Shown: piece after piece, positions 36,535 through 45,649 of the stretch
How positions within the stretch are numbered: position 1 is the first letter of the stretch
Layout of the letters: each line of letters opens with the position of its first letter
Origin: Streptomyces sp. HD
GTDB lineage: Bacteria; Actinomycetota; Actinomycetes; Streptomycetales; Streptomycetaceae
DNA length: 64,000 nucleotides
Assembly: GCF_028369295.1 (NCBI RefSeq)
Contig: NZ_JAQMYP010000032.1
Span: 1-64,000, forward strand
Direction: 5' to 3'
Position numbers and translations under genes: made by a program
Notes under the pieces: model-generated
The model's database searches: none
Seen by the model: only the letters and a program-made list of their open reading frames with translations
Told to the model about the DNA's origin: nothing

Positions 36535-36809
36535 CCGCCCCGGTTCCTCCAGGGCCGGGCAGACGGTCACCCGCCGCCCGGCCAACCGGGCCTCCGGCCG
36601 CTCCCCCTCCGCCTGCACCGCCGCACGGACGCCGCCGCACGGTCCTCGATGGGCTCGGCCCGGGTCCTTGAACAGGGCAGCACGCCATGACACGAGTTCG
36701 CGAAAGGGCCGCTTCCGTGGTGGTGCCGAAGCCTGCGTAGTGGACATTGAGATCGAAGCCCGCGCCGGCCCATTTGGCGGCATCACCGACGACGTCCGTG
36801 ACACCGAGG

Positions 36810-37010
36810 GAGCGGGCCCTGTCCCCGCACAGCCCGTGGCAGCGCGGCACCAACGAGAACACCAACCGGCTGCTTCGACAGCACCTGCCCAAGGGCGCGG
36901 ACCTCCGCGCCTTCAGCCAGGCCGACCTGGACGCCATCGCCTACGAGCTCACCCATCGCCCGCGCAAGACACATGGCTGTCGAACACCGGCAGATGTCGA
37001 CGCTGACCTC
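36810..37010 (+). mobile_element. IS30-type transposase remnant
   Basis: The frame reads SPWQRGTNENTNRLLRQHLP, then KGADLRAFSQADLDAIAYEL and RPRKTHGCRTPAD, the C-terminal catalytic end of IS30-family transposases, with the last Glu in NEN. The N-terminal two-thirds are absent. Confidence 0.7.
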
Positions 37011-37059
37011 CTGAACAGCGGTGGTGCGCTGACCGCTTGAGCTGGCCATCGTTTGACGA

Positions 37060-37175
37060 CAGGCGCGCCTTGGGGATCGGCAAGGATGTCGCGCGGAACC
37101 TGGCCCGCCAGGGCGCGACGGTTGTACTGCACGGCCGCGACCAGGCGCGGGGCGAGGCCGTGGCGAAGGAGATCC
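37060..37175 (+). pseudogene. SDR N-terminal fragment
   Basis: A short frame reads GIGKDVARNLARQGATVVLH and then GRDQARGEAVAKEI, the first Rossmann helix and second strand of an SDR. The start and all downstream motifs are lost. The following 250 bp to 37430 show frame pieces but nothing I can name. Confidence 0.55.
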
Positions 37176-37430
37176 CGTGCGGCCGTGCCGGTGATCGGCG
37201 GCTGATCTCCGAGATCGTCTGGTTCCTGGGCGAGGGGCCGCCGACGAAGCCGGAGAACGCCGATATTGGTGACAGCGTCAGCCGCCCGAGCGGGAACGAG
37301 CCGATCTCGTCCACTCGCTCCAGCCTTTGGGAGAACGCGGTGCCCATCGTCCTCGTGGGCGGTCGGCGCAGCCGCTCCAACTCGGAGAACCTGCGGTCCT
37401 TCCGGTGTCATCAACGCGCCGCACGCCATC

Positions 37431-38108
37431 TCAGTCGGGGAGCCCTTGAGCCGCTGTCAACACGGCGGTGCGGAGCACCTCCGACAGTCCCGCACTTTCA
37501 TTCTGGCCCGGCTCGGCTCGGCCATCGCGCTCCCGCCATGCGTAATGCTCCGCGGCCACGCGCAGGGCAGCGTTGATCGTCGCGGCTTGGATCCTGATGT
37601 GCAGGTCATCAGCGTCACAACCTGCGCGCGCGGCGAGGATTTCGGCGAGCTGACCGTCGTACGCGTGGTACGTCTGGAGCCATACGGCCTTCAGTCCCGG
37701 CTCGGTGCGGGTGAGGCGGATGAGGTCCAGACTCGCGGCGATGTCGGGCTCGTCCATCAGGACGTCGCCGTCTTCCCAGTCGTTCACGGCCTCGCGCAGG
37801 GTTTGCCCCGACGGCCATGTGCGCAGTCGCCGGGTGACCGCTTCGGCCCCCGCTGCCAGTAAGGGCTGGACGCAATTTTCCTTGCTGGGGAAGTACCGCC
37901 GCAGTGTGCGCGTCGAGATGCCGACGGCTTCCGCGATCTCGTCGGCCGAGGTCGCGGCGACGCCCTTGCTCGTGAACAGTCGCACTGTCTCGCGGGCGAT
38001 CTCCATCCTCGTTTCGGCCTTGCGCCGTTCCGTCAGTGGCGGACGGCCCGTTCTCCGCTCCGCGTCCGGCGCGCCTCGTCGGCTTGTCGCCGTGTCGCCG
38101 CACTTCAC
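37431..38108 (-). CDS. TetR-family regulator (paralogue B)
   Basis: The 225-residue protein has a basic N-terminus with GRPPLTERRKAETRMEIA and helix-turn-helix VAATSADEIAEAVGISTRTL, RRYFPSKENCV, closely matching paralogue A. The C-terminal domain keeps LIRLTRTEPGLKAVWLQTY versus LVRLTRSEPGLRAEWLQSY in A. It is divergent from the ferredoxin-reductase-P450 operon, with three 18-bp-phased operator copies in between. It likely represses that operon and itself. Cross-talk with A is plausible. Confidence 0.88.
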   Translation of the reverse strand: MKCGDTATSRRGAPDAERRTGRPPLTERRKAETRMEIARETVRLFTSKGVAATSADEIAEAVGISTRTLRRYFPSKENCVQPLLAAGAEAVTRRLRTWPSGQTLREAVNDWEDGDVLMDEPDIAASLDLIRLTRTEPGLKAVWLQTYHAYDGQLAEILAARAGCDADDLHIRIQAATINAALRVAAEHYAWRERDGRAEPGQNESAGLSEVLRTAVLTAAQGLPD

Positions 38109-38148
38109 GTCACCCGTCTCCGCTCATCCCCACCATCTGGCCGAAAGT

Positions 38149-38195
38149 AATGCTATGTCATCCAGGGACTTCATGTCCCGTCCGGACTTACTGTC
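38149..38195. promoter_or_regulatory. Three phased GAC-N5-GTC elements upstream of P450 operon
   Basis: GACTTCATGTC (38167-38177) and GACTTACTGTC (38185-38195) start 18 bp apart. A half-conserved copy, AATGCTATGTC, begins another 18 bp upstream at 38149. Two of the three keep TxATGTC like the site at 35685. They lie 41-87 bp before the TetR B start and about 120-165 bp before the ferredoxin start. Confidence 0.7.
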
Positions 38196-38313
38196 CGCTT
38201 AGGCCAATAACTCGTAGACTGCTTCCCATGGCGCCTGGGTGACGGCCTACCGCCGACAGCACGCTGTGCGCCGCAGTGAACAAGCCAGCCATGACAGTTG
38301 AGGTGATACGCCT

Positions 38314-38517
38314 ATGCCTATGCGGGTAGAAGTCGACGCTCCCAAATGCGTCGCCTCGGGGCAGTGCGTCCTGCTCGCCCCGGAGATCTTCGACCAGCAG
38401 GAGGAAGACGGCCTCGTCATCCTCCTGGACGAGTCCCCGGCACCCGACCACCATGACGCCGTGAGGGAGTCGGCGGCGGTGTGCCCGGCCGCGGCGATAC
38501 GGCTGACCGAATCGTGA
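38314..38517 (+). CDS. [3Fe-4S]-type ferredoxin
   Basis: The 67-residue acidic protein has Cys12, Cys18 and Cys57 in KCVASGQC and VCPAAAI. The missing second-position Cys of the usual four-Cys motif indicates a 3Fe-4S cluster, as in ferredoxins that serve Streptomyces P450s. It is followed by a ferredoxin reductase with a 4-bp overlap and then a P450, giving a complete class I electron chain. Confidence 0.92.
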   Translation: MPMRVEVDAPKCVASGQCVLLAPEIFDQQEEDGLVILLDESPAPDHHDAVRESAAVCPAAAIRLTES

Positions 38518-39698
38518 ACTCCTTCAACCGGATCGCGATCGTCGGAGCCTCGGCCGCCGGGCTCGCCGCGGCAGGGACGCTGCGGCGGGAGGGATACGAG
38601 GGCGCGATCACGTTCGTCGGCGACGAACTCCTGCCGCCGTACGACAGGCCGCCGTTGTCGAAGGAGGTCCTGTCGGGATCGTGGGCCGCCGACCGGCTCC
38701 CGCTGCGCCCGGCGCCCGATCTGGAAGCCCTGCGACTGGAGCTGTGCCTCGGCGTCGCCGCAACCGGACTGGACCTGAGCGGCCGCACGGTGTCGCTGGC
38801 CGACGGCTCCGAGGTGGGCTTCGACGGCCTCATCGTGGCCACAGGTGTACGGCCGCGCCGGCTACCCGGCGAGCGGGCACACGTGCTGCGCGCTCTGGAC
38901 GACGCGCTCGCTCTGCGGGAGCGCATCCGGCCCGGCTGTCACCTGGCCGTGGTCGGAGCGGGATTCCTCGGATCCGAGGCCGCCTCAGTGGCCCGCGGCC
39001 TGGGCGCGAGGGTGACCCTGTTGGAACCGGCCTCCGTGCCCTTGGCCCACGCGGTGGGCGAGGACGTCGGACGCGTACTCTCCTCCCTCCACGACGAGCA
39101 CGGCGTGGACCTGCGCACCGGAGTGACAGTCGCCGAGGTCGTCTCCGGTGGCGTACGCCTCGGCGACGGCAGCGTGCTCAGAGCCGACGAAGTACTCCTG
39201 GCCATCGGCTCCCACCCCAACACCGAATGGCTGGAGGGCAGCGGCCTGACCATCGGCGACGGCCTGGTGTGCGACGAGTTCAGTGCCGCTGCCCCTGGCG
39301 TGTACGGAGCCGGCGACGTGGCCTCGTGGCACAACCCCCTGTTCGGCACGCGGATGCGCGTCGAGCACCGCACGAACGCCGCCGAACAGGGTATGGCCGC
39401 CGCCCGCAACCTGCTCAACCCGCAGGCGCGCAAGCCCTTCGCGCCGGTGCCGTACTTCTGGTCCGACCAGTACGGCATGAAGATCCAGGCCCACGGCTAC
39501 CTGCGCGGACACGACGAGGTCACCGTCGTGGAGGGCGACCTGGCTTCCCGCCGGTTCGTCGCCGCCTACCGCAGAGGCGACCGCCTCACCGGAGTCCTCG
39601 GCGTCGGTATGCCGCCGAAGGTGGTCCGGGCATGGCGGCAGTCCGTCGCCCTGCGCGCCGCCTGGCGCGACGCCGTGGAGGCGGCCCGGACGCCCTGA
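38514..39698 (+). CDS. FAD-dependent ferredoxin reductase
   Basis: The 394-residue protein has FAD motif IVGASAAGLAAAG, NAD(P) motif VVGAGFLGSEAAS, and the late FAD motif VYGAGDVASW, with PYDRPPLSKE near residue 45, all hallmarks of the rhodocoxin/putidaredoxin reductase group. The GTG start overlaps the ferredoxin stop (GTGA). It passes electrons from NAD(P)H to the adjacent ferredoxin. Confidence 0.9.
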   Translation: MNSFNRIAIVGASAAGLAAAGTLRREGYEGAITFVGDELLPPYDRPPLSKEVLSGSWAADRLPLRPAPDLEALRLELCLGVAATGLDLSGRTVSLADGSEVGFDGLIVATGVRPRRLPGERAHVLRALDDALALRERIRPGCHLAVVGAGFLGSEAASVARGLGARVTLLEPASVPLAHAVGEDVGRVLSSLHDEHGVDLRTGVTVAEVVSGGVRLGDGSVLRADEVLLAIGSHPNTEWLEGSGLTIGDGLVCDEFSAAAPGVYGAGDVASWHNPLFGTRMRVEHRTNAAEQGMAAARNLLNPQARKPFAPVPYFWSDQYGMKIQAHGYLRGHDEVTVVEGDLASRRFVAAYRRGDRLTGVLGVGMPPKVVRAWRQSVALRAAWRDAVEAARTP

Positions 39699-39743
39699 CG
39701 CGCCGCGCCGCCTCACCCACATCCCATGAAGAAAGGAATCCCC

Positions 39744-40952
39744 ATGTCGGAAACCCTGCCCGAGCGCCGTTCGATCCCCATTCAGCGGGCGAAAGGCTGC
39801 CCGTTCGACCCGCCCCCCGAGCTCAAGGAGCTCCGGGAGAAGGAGCCGGTGTGCCCGGTCACCATGCCGGACGGCACCGACGGATGGCTGCTCACAGGCT
39901 ACGACGACGTCTACGCGACCCTGCGCAACCACGAGACCTTCAGCTCCCGCGGTGAACTGCGCACCTCGGCCATCGGAACCATGCTCTCCGCACGCAGGCC
40001 CGCCGGCCCCGGCAACATGAACCCTATGGACCCGCCGGACCACACCCGCCTGCGCCGCAAGCTCCAGGGCAAGTTCACCACCAAGCGGGTCGCCCAGCTC
40101 GCCGATGCCGTCACCCGGATCGTCGACCAGCGCCTCGACGAGATGGAGCGCGTGGGGCCCCCGGTCGACCTGGTCGAGACGTACGCCCTGCCCATCCCCT
40201 CACTGGTCATCTGCGAACTCCTCGGCGTGCCCTATGGGGACCACGCGGAGTTCCAGTCCCGTAGCGCCGCCCTGCTGAAAATGGGCAGCACCGCGGAAGA
40301 GTATGCCTCGGCGAACCAGGAGCTCCTGGACTTCGTCCACGAACTGGCCCGTCACAAGCGCGCCCAGCCGACGGACGACATACTCAGCGAACTCGCCCAG
40401 GACGAGGAGCTCTCCCTGGAGGAGACGGCCGCCCTCGGCATGAGCCTGCTCGTGGCCGGTCACGAGACCACCGCCACCATGATCACCCTGTCCACCTTCG
40501 CCCTGCTCCAGCACCCCGACCAACTGGCACTGCTGCGCGAAGACCCGGCCGGCCGGATCGACAACGCGGTCGAGGAACTGCTCCGCTACCTGACCATCCC
40601 GCAGTACGGCCTGGAACGCGCCGCTCTGGAAGACGTCGAGGTCCGCGGACGGCAGATCAAAAAGGGCGATGTGGTGATCCCCGCCCTGTTCGCGGCCAAC
40701 CGTGACCCGGAGCGCTTCGAGGACCCCGACACCCTCGACATCGGCCGCCGCTCCGCCAACGCTCACCTGGCCTTCAGCTTCGGCATCCATCAGTGCCTCG
40801 GCCAGCAACTGGCCCGTGTCGAGCTGCGCATCGCGATTCCCGCGCTCCTCGAACGGTTCCCGACGCTGCGTCTGGACGCTCCCGCGGACGAGATCGAGAT
40901 GCGGACGAACAGCTTCGTGTACGGCGTCACCGCTCTTCCGGTGGCCTGGTGA
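39744..40952 (+). CDS. Cytochrome P450
   Basis: The 402-residue protein has the I-helix AGHETT (238-243), the K-helix EELLR (277-281) and heme-binding FSFGIHQCLG with Cys351, all intact. Soluble, bacterial type, with no membrane anchor. The ATG at 39744 is chosen because AAAGGAA precedes it. An ATG 18 bp upstream is in frame. It is the last gene of the ferredoxin, reductase, P450 operon. A hairpin follows at 41125. Substrate unknown. Confidence 0.93.
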   Translation: MSETLPERRSIPIQRAKGCPFDPPPELKELREKEPVCPVTMPDGTDGWLLTGYDDVYATLRNHETFSSRGELRTSAIGTMLSARRPAGPGNMNPMDPPDHTRLRRKLQGKFTTKRVAQLADAVTRIVDQRLDEMERVGPPVDLVETYALPIPSLVICELLGVPYGDHAEFQSRSAALLKMGSTAEEYASANQELLDFVHELARHKRAQPTDDILSELAQDEELSLEETAALGMSLLVAGHETTATMITLSTFALLQHPDQLALLREDPAGRIDNAVEELLRYLTIPQYGLERAALEDVEVRGRQIKKGDVVIPALFAANRDPERFEDPDTLDIGRRSANAHLAFSFGIHQCLGQQLARVELRIAIPALLERFPTLRLDAPADEIEMRTNSFVYGVTALPVAW

Positions 40953-41124
40953 CCGAATCCACCCAGAGGCGACAGCAGCTCCTTGTTCCCCTGCCGCCGT
41001 CACACAAGGGGCACCCTCTGTTCCCGTCCGCCCCGCCACCGTCCGGCTGCTGAGCGTCACCACGCCCGCACCACCGCCGGTCGCTCACCTATCCCGGGAC
41101 TCACCTCCGCCGAACCGACAACGA

Positions 41125-41156
41125 TTCCGGCCCCACAGCGCGCGGTGGGGCCGGAA
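41125..41156 (+). terminator. Strong hairpin after the P450 operon
   Basis: TTCCGGCCCCAC at 41125-41136 pairs perfectly with GTGGGGCCGGAA at 41145-41156 over an 8-base loop. It lies 170 bp after the P450 stop, and the interval 40953-41124 shows no gene. It could also serve convergent transcription from the right. Confidence 0.65.
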
Positions 41157-41339
41157 CCCGGCACCGCCGTGGCCGGTGAGAAAGCCACGGATGGTTTTGG
41201 GCCAGCGAGGCCGGAGAGCTGTGCGGCGAGAAGGCGGTGGTGTCGGCGCCCGTACTGTCCAGCGGGCATGGCGGGACTCCGTTGCTGGTTGGCCGGCGGC
41301 GCTGGCCGGTGTCCGGGGATGGGGTATGTCAGGACGGAG

Positions 41340-41573
41340 GGGCCCCATGGTGGCGGACGCGTTGATGCCATGGCCGACGACGAGGCCGACCCGTGCGCCG
41401 GGCAACGAAATCACGTCGAACCGGTAGCCGCCCACCTCGGCGTCGCCGCCCGACGTTCGATAGCGGGCGGCCATCTCCACCGTGGCGTGGGAGATCTGGG
41501 TCGGGGGCAGCAGGGCGCGCTGAAGTGCCAGCGCGATGCCGCGTTCGCGCGTGTACCGGCGGGCGTTGTCCAC
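41340..41573 (-). pseudogene. Fragment of SpoIIE-type protein phosphatase
   Basis: The frame reads ERGIALALQRALLPPTQ, AARYRTSGGDAEVGGYRFDV and then SLPGARVGLVVGHGINASAT. It matches the junction into the PP2C/SpoIIE domain of Streptomyces sensor phosphatases. The metal-binding Asp of the usual GGDWFDV is replaced (GGYRFDV) and both ends are missing. Confidence 0.65.
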
Positions 41574-41759
41574 GTGGTTGGCTGGAGCCGGTCCATATGG
41601 GCGGTGCGAGGCGTAATGCCGCAGCCAGGCAACCGGCCGTCAGGTGGTCGTGGCCGTAGTCCCCGTCCTCTGTGGAACCCGCCCCCCGGCTCACCGACGG
41701 GCACCGCAGGAGGGGCTTTCTCCATCCGCCGAGGCAGCCCCTCGTGTCCTTGGGGTTGT

Positions 41760-42563
41760 TTATCCGACGGCGTCACCGGCGACGTAGCGGGCGTTGCGGT
41801 CGACCGAGTGGTAGATGTCGGCGGCGATGGGACGGCGGAGTTCCTCGGCGAGGTGGCCGAGGAGTCCGGCCGAGCGGGCCAGGAGAGCGAAGCCGCGCAG
41901 CAACTCGGCGGGGAGGCGGAGGTCGGCGAGTGCGGCACCGCACACGCCGGCGCCGTTGAGGGGCAGGGTCCGGCCGAGGATCTCGGGTGCCATGCGGCCG
42001 AGGGCCTCGAACAGGGCGAGGTGGGGGCCGTAAACCCCTTCCTCGCGTGCGATGCGGATGATCACCGCTGTACGCGGGTCGCGTTCCTTGTGCACGGGGT
42101 GGCCGAGGCCGGGCACGAACCGTTTGGTCGCCTTGCGTTCGGCCAGTGCCTTGCCGGCCAGGGCGTCCCACTCCTCGGTGGTGACCGGGAGCGGGTCTCC
42201 CGCAGCAGTGATCACCTCGTCGAGGAAGAGGCCGGTGTCCTCGGTGACACCGAGGAAGCGGGAGCCGCCACCGAGCAGGCCGGCGGCCATGGCTCCCTGG
42301 ATCGACTCCGGTGCGGACAGCAGGGTCAGACGGGCGGCAATGGCGGTGGGGGTGAAGCCATGGTCGGCCAGCGCGACCAACACTGTCTCGAAGAGCCGTA
42401 CCTCGCCCGCGCTGGGGCGGCGCTGGGCGGCGAGCCAGAAGGCGAGTTCGCCGAAGCCGACCTGGCCCATCAGGTCGTTCGCCAGGTCATGGCCGAGCAG
42501 TCTGATGGTGGTGGCATCCGATGTGCCGAGTCCGGTCGGGTACTGGGGCTGTCCGGCAGTCAC
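41760..42563 (-). CDS. Citryl-CoA lyase / citrate synthase-family enzyme
   Basis: The 267-residue protein is a short citrate-synthase-fold enzyme. It has SAPESIQGAMAAGLLGGGSR, FVPGLGHPVHKERDPR with the active His, and NGAGVCGAALADLRLP. The length (about 270 rather than 430) and motif set match citryl-CoA lyases, which split citryl-CoA to oxaloacetate and acetyl-CoA or act on analogues. The GTG start overlaps the CoA-transferase stop by 4 bp (GTGA), so acid activation and cleavage are coupled. Confidence 0.85.
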   Translation of the reverse strand: MTAGQPQYPTGLGTSDATTIRLLGHDLANDLMGQVGFGELAFWLAAQRRPSAGEVRLFETVLVALADHGFTPTAIAARLTLLSAPESIQGAMAAGLLGGGSRFLGVTEDTGLFLDEVITAAGDPLPVTTEEWDALAGKALAERKATKRFVPGLGHPVHKERDPRTAVIIRIAREEGVYGPHLALFEALGRMAPEILGRTLPLNGAGVCGAALADLRLPAELLRGFALLARSAGLLGHLAEELRRPIAADIYHSVDRNARYVAGDAVG

Positions 42564-43723
42564 TGGTCCACGTCCTTGTCCGCCGCGAGCCAGGCCCGCA
42601 GCTCGTCGCCGTGCTGGTCGAGGTCGGGGGGAGGAAGGATGTGCCGTGGCGCGGTGGCACTGAAGGTGATCGGGTTGCGGATCATCGGTATCGCCTGCGG
42701 TCCTGAGCCGACGGTGACCACCGGGTCGAGCCCCAGCTCCTTGGCGAGGGCAACACCGCCGTCCACGTGGTTGATCGGTCCGCACGGGATGCCGGCCTCG
42801 GACAGTTTCTTGAACCACTCGTCCGCCGGGCGCTCCTTCAGCTTGGCGACCAGGAGGGGGCCCAGCTGTTCGCGGTTGCGGGTGCGGGCCTCGTTGCCGG
42901 CGAAGCGGGGGTCCTCGGGCAGCTCGTCCAGGCCGAGTTCGGCGCAGAGTCTGCGGAACTGGCCGTCATTGCCTGCGATGACGATGAGGTCCTTGTCCGC
43001 CGTGGGCAGCGGCTCGTAGGGGAACAGGCTGGGGTGTGCGTTGCCCATCCGGTGCGGGACGACGTCGCCGGCCACGTAGGCGGAGGTGTGGTTCACCAGT
43101 CCGGACAGCGCTGAGGACAGGAGATTGACCTCCACGTGCTGCCCGGCCCCGGTCGCGTTGCGGTGGTTCAGGGCAGCCAGGATGCCGATGGCGGCGTGCA
43201 TCCCCGTCATGACGTCGAACACCGAGATCCCCGCCCGATACGGCGGGCCGTCCGCGTCTCCGGTCAGGCTCATCAGGCCCGATGCCGCTTGGACCAGGAG
43301 GTCGTAGCCGGGCAGGGACGCCCCACCCGTGGTGCCGAACCCGCTGATCGAGGCGTAGACCAGCCCCGGGTTGTCGGCGCTGACCGTGTCGTAGTCCAGG
43401 CCGAAGCGCGTCAGGCCGCCGGGCTTGAAGTTCTCGATCATGACGTCGGCGCGCGAGACAAGTTCCCTGGCCAGGCGCAGGTCCCCGGGGCTCTTGAGGT
43501 CCAGGGCGATGGACCGCTTGTTGCGGTTGATGCCGAGGTAATAGGTCGAGACCTCGTCCCGGACCGGCGGCACCCAGGTGCGCGTGTCGTCACCGACGGG
43601 CGATTCCACCTTGATCACCTCGGCACCCATGTCCCCGAGCAGCATGGTGGCGTACGGCCCGGCGAGGATGCGGGAGAAGTCGGCGATCAGCAGCCCGTCG
43701 AGGGCTCCAACTGTGTCGGTCAT
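42560..43723 (-). CDS. Type III CoA-transferase (CaiB/BaiF)
   Basis: The 387-residue protein has LLIADFSRILAGPYATMLLG, DMGAEVIKVESP, NRNKRSIALDLK, ENFKPGGLTRFGLDY and a catalytic Asp likely in SVFDVMTGMHAA, matching formyl-CoA-transferase-like enzymes. It would move CoA to a carboxylic acid, which the adjacent citryl-CoA-lyase-type enzyme then cleaves. The intergenic region upstream contains GGAC-N4-GTCC elements shared with the divergent FMN reductase. Confidence 0.9.
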   Translation of the reverse strand: MTDTVGALDGLLIADFSRILAGPYATMLLGDMGAEVIKVESPVGDDTRTWVPPVRDEVSTYYLGINRNKRSIALDLKSPGDLRLARELVSRADVMIENFKPGGLTRFGLDYDTVSADNPGLVYASISGFGTTGGASLPGYDLLVQAASGLMSLTGDADGPPYRAGISVFDVMTGMHAAIGILAALNHRNATGAGQHVEVNLLSSALSGLVNHTSAYVAGDVVPHRMGNAHPSLFPYEPLPTADKDLIVIAGNDGQFRRLCAELGLDELPEDPRFAGNEARTRNREQLGPLLVAKLKERPADEWFKKLSEAGIPCGPINHVDGGVALAKELGLDPVVTVGSGPQAIPMIRNPITFSATAPRHILPPPDLDQHGDELRAWLAADKDVDQ

Positions 43724-43750
43724 CGGGCGACACCCTTCAACATGTCCGCC

Positions 43751-43873
43751 ATACGGACGACTGTCCGACAGTTTGGGTTCCTGATACAGCCAGTGTCAAC
43801 CGCCCACCTCCATGTGGAAGGTATGCCGCCCGCCGCGTGAGGGTTGAGGTAACCGTTGTGTGGACGTTAGTCC
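43751..43873. promoter_or_regulatory. Two GGAC-N4-GTCC elements in divergent promoter
   Basis: CGGAC-GACT-GTCCG lies at 43754-43767, 31-44 bp before the CoA-transferase. GGAC-GTTA-GTCC lies at 43862-43873, upstream of the FMN reductase. The first is part of a CATACGGACxxxxGTCCGAC string repeated at 47808. The nearby IclR or AraC protein is the likely binder. Confidence 0.5.
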
Positions 43874-44027
43874 GTTGTACGGCAGGGAGAGGTGGTCCTG
43901 TTGCCGGAAACGGCCCGACCGTGCCGGAAGCGGCTCGTGCCGCCGACCGCCCCCTCCTACCGTCGCCCCTACAGACAACGGACCGAACGCTCGATGACGA
44001 GCACGAGATCGCACTGTGGAGGACGCC

Positions 44028-44633
44028 ATGGGCGTGCAGACGACACGAGTCCTGGGGATCGGCGGGACGACGCGGCAGAACTCCAGCTCGGAGCGCGCCT
44101 TGCGGGTCGCCGCCGCGGCTGCGGCGGACGCCGGCGCGACCATCGAGCTGATCACCGCGGAGGAGCTCGTCCTTCCGCTCTACGATCCCGAGAAGTCGGC
44201 GAGGACGGAGCGGGCCACCGCGTTGGTGGCGGCGCTGCGTGACGCGGACGCACTGCTGATCTCGTCCCCGGGCTACCACGGCACGGTGTCGGGGATGGTG
44301 AAGAACGCCCTTGACTATGTCGAGGACCTGCGAGACGACGAGCGCTCCTACCTTGCCGGGCTCCCGGTCGGCTGCATCGCCGTCGCTTACGGCTGGCAAG
44401 CGAGTGTGGCGACCCTGCAGACCCTGCGCACCTGCGCGCACGCGCTGCGAGGGTGGCCTACCCCGATGGGTGCAGCGCTGAATGCCTCGATGCCGGGGCT
44501 CTTCGACCCGGTCACCGGCGCCTGCACGGACGAGTCGGCCCGGTTCCAGCTGGAGACCGTCGGCCGGCAGGTCGTCGAGTTCGCCGCCGCTCGGCTGGGA
44601 GACGAGAGGGTGCTGGCTCCGGCGCAGGCGTGA
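44028..44633 (+). CDS. NAD(P)H-dependent FMN reductase
   Basis: The 201-residue flavodoxin-fold protein has a phosphate-binding loop GIGGTTRQNSSSERAL and the flavin motif LLISSPGYHGTVSGMVKNALDYVEDL. It would supply reduced flavin, for example to the LLM-type monooxygenase at 45650. The ATG at 44028 follows GGAGG by 5 bases. A terminator hairpin follows at 44650. Confidence 0.88.
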   Translation: MGVQTTRVLGIGGTTRQNSSSERALRVAAAAAADAGATIELITAEELVLPLYDPEKSARTERATALVAALRDADALLISSPGYHGTVSGMVKNALDYVEDLRDDERSYLAGLPVGCIAVAYGWQASVATLQTLRTCAHALRGWPTPMGAALNASMPGLFDPVTGACTDESARFQLETVGRQVVEFAAARLGDERVLAPAQA

Positions 44634-44649
44634 GGTGGGCGCACGGCGT

Positions 44650-44684
44650 GACCGTGGGGCAGCGTTCCGCGCCGTCCCACGGTC
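44650..44684 (+). terminator. Hairpin after FMN reductase
   Basis: GACCGTGGG (44650-44658) pairs perfectly with CCCACGGTC (44676-44684) over a 17-base loop, starting 17 bp after the stop codon. It plausibly separates the reductase from the IclR gene. Confidence 0.5.
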
Positions 44685-44805
44685 GCGCCATGCGCCGACC
44701 TGGACCTGCCATCTGCGGAGCGGGCGGCGGTACAGTGGCGGACAATTATCCGGTGGGCGGTCATTCGGCCCGTCCGCCCATTTCGCAGGTGTGGAGGGAC
44801 GACAG

Positions 44806-45615
44806 ATGCGCCGGGACGCCGGTCCGGATTTCATCGAGGCCCTCGCGAGAGGGCTCGACGTTCTGCGCTGCTTCCAGCCGGGCAGGCGGTACATGACGCT
44901 GAGCGAGGTCGCAGCCGAGGCACAGCTCGCCCGGCCCACAGCACGCCGGATTCTCATCACGCTCCAGAAGCTGGGATACGTACGCAGCGACGAAGCCGGG
45001 TTCGCCTTGACGCCCCGCGTGCTCGAACTCGGGATGACCTACATCGGCTCGCAGAACATCTGGGAGCTGGCGGAACCTCACCTGCGTACCCTGGTCGACC
45101 GCACCCGGGAGTCGTGCTCGATCGCGCAGCTCGACGGATCCGACATCGTCTACGTATCCCGGGTCGCCATGCCCAAGCTGGTGACGCTGTCGGTGACCGT
45201 CGGCACCCGCTTCCCCGCCGTGCAAACGTCTCTCGGCAAAGTGCTGCTTGCCGCCCTGGACGGTCCCGCACTCGACCGCGTCCTCGCTCAGCCCAGCAGG
45301 TCGGGCATCACGCCCCGGCACCACCCTCAGCGCGACGAACTCAACGAGATGCTCCGCGACGTACGGGCCAAGGGGTGGGCGGTGACCGACGAGGAACTCG
45401 CTCTCGGCATCAGGTCCATCGCCGCGCCCATCCGCAACGGGCAGGGTCTCACAGTCGCGGCGGTGAACGTGAACGCGCATGCCGCCGAGACCTCGGTCGA
45501 CCGCCTGGTCGAAGACCATCTTCCCCTGCTGCTGCGCACCGCCGGCGACATCAGCGCCGACTGGGCCGCATGGGAGAACCGTCCCCTCGCCACGCTCGCC
45601 CCCCGGGGCGGCTGA
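44806..45615 (+). CDS. IclR-family regulator
   Basis: The 269-residue protein has an N-terminal winged helix (MTLSEVAAEAQLARPTARRI, LQKLGYVRSDEAGFALTPRV) and an IclR ligand domain with TRESCSIAQLDGSDIVYVSR and RSIAAPIRNGQG. Similarity in layout to PcaR/PcaU-type regulators of aromatic acid degradation is notable. The ATG at 44806 follows GGAGGG by 9 bases. It sits between the FMN reductase and the LLM oxidoreductase and likely governs this module. Confidence 0.88.
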   Translation: MRRDAGPDFIEALARGLDVLRCFQPGRRYMTLSEVAAEAQLARPTARRILITLQKLGYVRSDEAGFALTPRVLELGMTYIGSQNIWELAEPHLRTLVDRTRESCSIAQLDGSDIVYVSRVAMPKLVTLSVTVGTRFPAVQTSLGKVLLAALDGPALDRVLAQPSRSGITPRHHPQRDELNEMLRDVRAKGWAVTDEELALGIRSIAAPIRNGQGLTVAAVNVNAHAAETSVDRLVEDHLPLLLRTAGDISADWAAWENRPLATLAPRGG

Positions 45616-45649
45616 TCCGGCCGGGGGGGGCGAGCCTGGGCTGTACCGG

